Below are positions 5,661 through 9,036 of a stretch of 9,036 bases of DNA, in pieces. The stretch is taken from positions 1 through 9,036 of the forward strand of contig CAXTCI010000203.1 of NCBI GenBank assembly GCA_964242325.1, written 5' to 3'. A model generated the notes under the pieces. It had not been told where the DNA came from and did not search any database. It saw nothing but the letters and a program-made list of their open reading frames with translations. The stretch comes from DASWOJ01 sp964242325. Lineage in GTDB: Bacteria; Pseudomonadota; Alphaproteobacteria; Acetobacterales; Acetobacteraceae. How positions within the stretch are numbered: position 1 is the stretch's first letter; each line of letters starts with the position of its first letter. Both the position numbers and the translations under genes were made by a program.

Positions 5661-6398
5661 ATGAGCGACTGGAACCTGCGGCCGGCCAGGGACCATGGCC
5701 TGACGCATGGGGAGCGCCTGCGCAGCCATGGGCGGGAGCGCGGATTGGGCAGCTTGGCCATTGCCGCGGGGTGGCGGATGCTGGTGCGCGCCTACCTGCA
5801 CGCCGCCCATGGTTTGCAGGTGGAGGGGTTGGACCGCTTGCCGCCTGCGCCCTTTGTCATGGTGGCGAACCATGGCAGTCACCTGGATGCGCTGACGCTG
5901 GCCGCCGCCCTGCCTTGGGGCTTGGCGGCCAATGCCTTCGCACTCGCGGCGGGGGACACGTTTTTCGGCAGTAGGCCGGTGGCGGCGTTTGCGGCTTATG
6001 CGGTGAATGCGCTGCCGGTCTGGCGGCGGCGGACGACGGCGCGGGACTTGGATGCGCTGCGGGAGCGGCTGCATGAGGACCGGGCGGTGCTGATCCTGTT
6101 TCCCGAGGGCACGCGGACGCGGGATGGGGCGATGGGGGCGTTCCGCTCGGGCGTTGGCGCGCTGGTGGCGGGGGGCGAGGTGCCGGTGGTGCCTTGCTTC
6201 CTGGCGGGCGCGCATGCGGCTTGGCCGCCGGGGCGGCGCTTGCCGCGTCCGGGGCGGGTGCGGTTGGTGATTGGGGCGCCGCTGGGGTTTGCCGAGGCGG
6301 GGCGGGACCGGGACGGGACGGAGGCGGTGGCCGCGGCGTGCGAGGCGGCGGTGCGGGGGTTGGACCCTTCGGGACGGGGTGGGGCTGCCGCTGGCTGA
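5661..6398 (+). CDS. PlsC-type lysophospholipid/glycerol-phosphate acyltransferase
   Basis: This 245-residue protein has the two diagnostic acyltransferase motifs. NHGSHLD (70-76) supplies the H-x4-D catalytic pair His71-Asp76, and FPEGTRTRDG (147-156) forms the phosphate-binding site. VPVVPCFLAGA (174-184) matches the third or fourth family block. Such enzymes transfer an acyl chain from acyl-ACP or acyl-CoA to a lysophosphatidate-like acceptor, usually at the cytoplasmic face of the inner membrane. The roughly 50 residues before the domain are basic and unremarkable apart from a short hydrophobic part (31-47). The gene begins 7 bases after the CdsA-like stop, so it is almost certainly cotranscribed. 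It may feed the two preceding enzymes with phosphatidate. The real acceptor cannot be read from the sequence. Confidence 0.88.
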   Translation: MSDWNLRPARDHGLTHGERLRSHGRERGLGSLAIAAGWRMLVRAYLHAAHGLQVEGLDRLPPAPFVMVANHGSHLDALTLAAALPWGLAANAFALAAGDTFFGSRPVAAFAAYAVNALPVWRRRTTARDLDALRERLHEDRAVLILFPEGTRTRDGAMGAFRSGVGALVAGGEVPVVPCFLAGAHAAWPPGRRLPRPGRVRLVIGAPLGFAEAGRDRDGTEAVAAACEAAVRGLDPSGRGGAAAG

Positions 6399-6440
6399 TG
6401 CTAACGGCCTTGCTTTGATTGTTCTGGGGGTGGGGCCTTT

Positions 6441-6521
6441 GTAGGGCGGATAACCTTCGGCGCTTTCGGTCATAACGCAGTGCTGCGGTGCGGCGTATGG
6501 CGCTTCGCTTATACGCCCTAC
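6441..6521. repeat. REP-like palindromic element between convergent genes
   Basis: GTAGGGCGGATAA (6441-6453) and TTATACGCCCTAC (6509-6521) are inverted copies with a single mismatch. Inside, GCGTAT (6493-6498) pairs with ATACGC (6511-6516) around a GCTTCGC-containing loop, so alternative hairpins are possible. The ends GTAGGGCG and CGCCCTAC are typical of a widespread class of extragenic palindromes in proteobacteria. It fills most of the 154-bp gap between the acyltransferase and ubiquinone hydroxylase genes, whose 3' ends face each other, so it may end transcription from both sides. Copy number was not tested. Confidence 0.65.
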
Positions 6522-6552
6522 GATGTTCGAGGATGCTTGCCGGTGATGGCGC

Positions 6553-7830
6553 TTATCCTCCCATTGCTGCTCGCATGAAGGCGCGCTTCAGCCGTGGAAT
6601 CCGGTGCACGCCCGCGATGCCGAGATCCCGCACCGTTCGCACCACCGGGTTGTCGGTGCTGAACAGCCGGTCCAGCACGTCCGTCGCCCCGAGCATCAGC
6701 AGGTTGTCCGGGCGTCGCGCCCGCTGGTAGCGCGCCAGCAGGCCTGGCGCCCCCGGGTCCTCCCCGGCCGCCACCGCTGCGATTACCAGGCGGGATAGCG
6801 CCATCACGTCCCGGAAGCCCAGGTTCAGCCCTTGTCCGGCGATGGGGTGGATGCCGTGCGCCGCGTCCCCTACCAGCGCCAGCCGCGTGTCGGCGTAGCG
6901 TTGGGCGTGCATGGCCGACAGCGGATACATCCAGCGCCGCCCGATCGGCCGCACCCAACCCAGATGGTCGCCAAGCCGCCGCCCGATCTCCCGTCCGAAG
7001 GCCGCGTCGTCCAGGGCGATCATCCGCTCCGCGGCCGGGATGCGCTCGGTCCAGACGATCGCGGATACGTTCGGGGCGCCCTCGGTCGGCCCCATCGGCA
7101 ACTGGGCGAAGGGGCCGGCGGGCAGGAAGTGCTCCAGCGCGACGCCGTGGTGCGGATGCTCGTGGGCGACCGCGGCGACGATGCCACGCTGGGTGTAGGG
7201 CACCCTGGTTACGGGGATGCCGGCCTGTTCGCGCAACGGCGACAGGCGGCCCTCCGCCGCGACCACCAGGCGGCAGCGCAGGGTGGCGCCGTTGCTGACA
7301 TGGACTTCGGCGCCATCGGTCCGCCGGGTCACTGCGGCCTCTGCGGGGGCGTGGACCAGCAGGCCGGCCTGGTGCATGTGGGCGTTCAGGGCCACTCGCA
7401 GCGCCCTTGCCTCCACCATCCAGCCGAACGGCTGGTCACCGGCCTCGCGGTGGTCGAAGTGCAGGAACAGCCGGGACGCCCGCTGGCCGACCCGACCGTC
7501 CGACACTCGGATGTCCAGGATCGGCGACGGCGCCTGCGGCAGGCCGTCCCATACCCCGGAGTCTTGCAGCAGCCGTCGTGACCCGGCGGCGATGGCGTAG
7601 GCGCGGCCGTCGAAGTCCGGATGCTCCATCGGCGGCAGGGCGGCGCGGTCCACCACCGCAACCCGGACCCCTCCCGCCGCCAGCCGGCACGCCAGCGTCG
7701 CCCCGACCGGCCCGGCGCCGACGACGCAGACATCCACCTCGGACGTGTTCGTGGTGTCGAGCATGGAGGCATCGGGCATGGGGGCGTTGGGCACGGGCGT
7801 ATTGGCAAGGGTTCCCAGGGTATCGGGCAT
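6553..7830 (-). CDS. UbiH/UbiF/COQ6-family ubiquinone biosynthesis hydroxylase
   Basis: This 425-residue FAD-dependent monooxygenase hydroxylates the ring of a ubiquinone precursor. The dinucleotide-binding motif is VVGAGPVGATLACRLA (36-51) with Asp61 ending the second strand. The FAD-ribose motif is LVGDAAHGIHPIAGQGLNLG (319-338), whose HPIAGQGLNLG is the UbiH/COQ6 hallmark. The central motif is EGRLS (193-197) where DG is more common. Which ring carbon it acts on cannot be told, as alphaproteobacterial members differ in regioselectivity. About 32 residues, rich in Pro, Asn, Met and Asp, precede the fold, so the N-terminus is longer than usual. The start at 7830 is nonetheless supported by AGGAG 9 bases upstream; Met18 or Met23 are alternatives. 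It is divergent from glnK. Confidence 0.9.
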   Translation of the reverse strand: MPDTLGTLANTPVPNAPMPDASMLDTTNTSEVDVCVVGAGPVGATLACRLAAGGVRVAVVDRAALPPMEHPDFDGRAYAIAAGSRRLLQDSGVWDGLPQAPSPILDIRVSDGRVGQRASRLFLHFDHREAGDQPFGWMVEARALRVALNAHMHQAGLLVHAPAEAAVTRRTDGAEVHVSNGATLRCRLVVAAEGRLSPLREQAGIPVTRVPYTQRGIVAAVAHEHPHHGVALEHFLPAGPFAQLPMGPTEGAPNVSAIVWTERIPAAERMIALDDAAFGREIGRRLGDHLGWVRPIGRRWMYPLSAMHAQRYADTRLALVGDAAHGIHPIAGQGLNLGFRDVMALSRLVIAAVAAGEDPGAPGLLARYQRARRPDNLLMLGATDVLDRLFSTDNPVVRTVRDLGIAGVHRIPRLKRAFMRAAMGG

Positions 7831-7891
7831 CGGTCGTCACTCCTGTGCGTACAAACTGGGCAGAACCCCGTGGCGCGGAAGTTACAACCAG

Positions 7892-7925
7892 GGGCAATCC
7901 TTGCCCATCCTGCAAGCAACCTTGC
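7892..7925. promoter_or_regulatory. Two adjacent small inverted repeats in the ubiH-type/glnK gap
   Basis: GGGCAA (7892-7897) and TTGCCC (7901-7906) are perfect inverted repeats around TCC. GCAAG (7912-7916) and CTTGC (7921-7925) follow around CAAC. Their position between divergent genes suits operators. They do not match the NtrC consensus with GCAC/GTGC half-sites, so the binding protein, if any, is unknown. The rest of the 210-bp gap 7831-8040 shows no gene. Confidence 0.3.
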
Positions 7926-7958
7926 TGCTACTCATCCAGAATACCTGCCCGCCCGGCG

Positions 7959-7974
7959 CGGCACGGTTCTTGAG
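7959..7974 (+). promoter_or_regulatory. Possible sigma-54-type promoter for glnK-amtB
   Basis: CGGCACGGTTCTTGAG resembles the sigma-54 consensus TGGCACG-N4-TTGCA. The -24 element GGCAC is intact, and the ten-base distance from GG to the -12 dinucleotide is right, but that dinucleotide is GA instead of GC. It would start a transcript about 55 bases before the glnK ATG. glnK-amtB operons are commonly under NtrC and sigma-54 control, which supports the reading, but the defective -12 element and lack of an NtrC site keep it tentative. Confidence 0.3.
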
Positions 7975-8040
7975 TGGCAACGGTTGAACGCTGCCTGCCG
8001 AATGTGGCGCGAGGCGCGGGAAGGGGAAGAGGAAGGTTCG

Positions 8041-8379
8041 ATGAAGCTGATCGTGGCGGTCATCAAGCCGTTCAAGCTCGATGATGTCCGGGAGGCGCTG
8101 ACGCCCTTGGGTGTCCAGGGCCTGACGGTGTCCGAGGTCAAGGGGTTCGGGCGGCAGAAGGGCCAGACGGAGATCTACCGGGGCGCGGAGTATCACGTGA
8201 ACTTTCTGCCCAAGGTGAAGGTGGAGGTCGCCGTCCCCGCCGACCTGGCGGAGCAGGTGGTCGAGGCGATCATGAAGTCCGCCCACACCGGCAAGATCGG
8301 CGACGGCAAGATCTTCGTCATGGACCTAGAACGCGCCGTGCGCATCCGCACCGGCGAAACCGACAACGAAGCGCTATGA
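8041..8379 (+). CDS. glnK: Nitrogen regulatory protein P-II
   Basis: PII proteins are cytosolic trimers that sense 2-oxoglutarate and ATP/ADP and report nitrogen status to their partners. This 112-residue protein is full length. It begins MKLIVAVIKPFKLDDVREAL and has the T-loop GRQKGQTEIYRGAEY ending in Tyr51, the uridylylation site, flanked by RGAEYHVNF. The C-terminal signature TGKIGDGKIFVMDLERAVRI (88-107) is also present. ATG at 8041 is preceded by GAGGAAGG. The amtB gene follows 11 bp downstream, the classical glnK-amtB pair in which GlnK blocks the channel when ammonium is plentiful. This linkage is the reason for choosing glnK over glnB. Confidence 0.96.
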   Translation: MKLIVAVIKPFKLDDVREALTPLGVQGLTVSEVKGFGRQKGQTEIYRGAEYHVNFLPKVKVEVAVPADLAEQVVEAIMKSAHTGKIGDGKIFVMDLERAVRIRTGETDNEAL

Positions 8380-8390
8380 AAGGAATGACG

Positions 8391-9036
8391 ATGAAGCGTC
8401 CATCCGGGCTGCTGCCGTTGCTGGCAGCCGTGTTCATGCTGGCCGGGCCGATAGTGGCCGGGCCGGTGCTGTCCACCCCGGCGATGGCCCAGGCGACCGC
8501 GCCTTCCACCACGCCGCCGTCCACCACGCCAAGCACCAGTTCGTCCACTGCGGCGCCAGACGCCGCTGCCCCGGCCGCGCCCGCTGCGGCCGAGGCCAAG
8601 ATCGACACTGGCGACACCGCGTGGATGCTCACCAGCACCGCGCTGGTGCTGATGATGACCATTCCCGGGCTGGCGCTGTTCTATGGCGGCATGGTCCGCA
8701 AGAAGAACATCCTGGCGACGATCATGCAGTCGTTTGCCATCTGCGCGCTGGTGACGGTGCTGTGGATGGTCGCGGGCTACTCGCTCGCCTTTTCCAACGG
8801 CACGCCGTACTACGGCGACCTGTCGAAGCTGATGCTGCGCGGCATCGAGAACGGATGGGATAAGCCGTTCACCCTGGGCGTCGGCACCGACAACAGCACC
8901 GCGAACACCATCCCGGAAACGGTCTACCTGATGTTCCAGATGACGTTCGCGATCATCACCCCGGCATTGATCGCCGGCGCTTTCGCGGACCGGATGAAGT
9001 TCAGCGCCATGATCTGGTTCATGGGGCTGTGGTCTC
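8391..9036 (+). CDS. amtB: Ammonium transporter AmtB, 5' part (runs off the window)
   Basis: The first 215 residues of an Amt family ammonium channel are present, with no stop before the window ends. Residues 1-33 form a signal peptide with cleavage likely after AMA33, as is known for AmtB. A low-complexity linker rich in Ala, Pro, Ser and Thr (about 34-69) follows, longer than in E. coli AmtB. The channel begins near Asp75-Thr76-Ala77-Trp78, with PGLALFYGGMVRKKN (92-106) as the family signature, then AGYSLAFSNG (128-137) and LMFQMTFAIITPALIAGAFA (180-199). I chose ATG at 8391 because AAGGA lies 6 bases upstream; an in-frame ATG at 8385 would overlap that site. The conserved twin-histidine pore residues fall beyond the window. 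Confidence 0.96.
   Translation, partial: MKRPSGLLPLLAAVFMLAGPIVAGPVLSTPAMAQATAPSTTPPSTTPSTSSSTAAPDAAAPAAPAAAEAKIDTGDTAWMLTSTALVLMMTIPGLALFYGGMVRKKNILATIMQSFAICALVTVLWMVAGYSLAFSNGTPYYGDLSKLMLRGIENGWDKPFTLGVGTDNSTANTIPETVYLMFQMTFAIITPALIAGAFADRMKFSAMIWFMGLWS

Noticed and set aside
4457..5761. Antisense 434-residue open frame across the phospholipid genes
   Set aside because: The translation is Gln/His/Arg/Pro-rich with no motif, the usual mirror of a GC-biased coding strand.
5643..6473. Antisense 276-residue open frame across the acyltransferase gene
   Set aside because: Arg/Pro/His-rich and featureless, opposite a clear acyltransferase.
6832..7581. Forward 249-residue open frame antisense to the ubiquinone hydroxylase gene
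   Set aside because: No recognisable domain; the opposite strand has all FAD-monooxygenase motifs.
7975..7990. Second sigma-54-like site, TGGCAACGGTTGAACG
   Set aside because: The distance from GG to a GC pair is wrong, so it cannot serve as -24/-12.
1..9036. CRISPR array, tRNA, rRNA, insertion sequence, prophage or toxin-antitoxin pair
   Set aside because: No regularly spaced repeats, no cloverleaf or rRNA sequence, and no transposase, integrase or toxin family was recognised. The XRE protein lacks a toxin partner beside it.

Overview
The window is GC-rich chromosomal DNA with strong G/C bias at third codon positions, which is why long spurious frames open on both strands. The gene content (UbiA, a UbiH/COQ6-type hydroxylase, a METTL20-like lysine methyltransferase, divergently placed glnK-amtB) points to an alphaproteobacterium. 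Rhodospirillales/Acetobacteraceae is my best guess, made from general protein resemblance only. I see no rRNA, tRNA, CRISPR array, transposase, integrase or phage gene.

Layout, left to right. Bases 1-83 may hold the last codons of a rightward gene. Bases 84-182 form a convergent gap with two strong inverted repeats. Bases 183-1768 hold a leftward pair, ubiA followed by a METTL20-like methyltransferase that starts at TTG inside the ubiA stop codon. Bases 1769-2042 are non-coding and carry dispersed-repeat-like palindromes. At 2043-2930 a leftward pirin gene is divergent from a rightward NUDIX hydrolase (2994-3512). The NUDIX gene ends inside a leftward XRE-type regulator (3446-3862), a 67-bp convergent overlap. 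Divergent from the regulator is a tight rightward set, 3928-6398: a 41-residue membrane micropeptide, a divergent CDP-alcohol phosphatidyltransferase (YnbA-like), a CdsA-like cytidylyltransferase (YnbB-like) and a PlsC-type acyltransferase. A REP-like palindrome (6441-6521) separates this set from a leftward ubiquinone hydroxylase gene (6553-7830). A 210-bp divergent region then leads to glnK (8041-8379) and amtB (8391 to the window end, incomplete).

How the genes fit together. UbiA and the UbiH-type enzyme are both ubiquinone biosynthesis steps. The METTL20-like enzyme is linked to the same respiratory branch if it methylates ETF-beta, because ETF passes electrons to the quinone pool. GlnK-AmtB is the standard ammonium sensor and channel pair. 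The most novel block is the micropeptide/YnbA-like/YnbB-like/acyltransferase cassette. It has the three enzyme types needed to acylate a lysophosphatidate-like acceptor, activate it as a CDP-lipid and transfer it to an alcohol. Its transferase departs from the textbook CDP-alcohol motif, so the lipid it makes cannot be read from the sequence.
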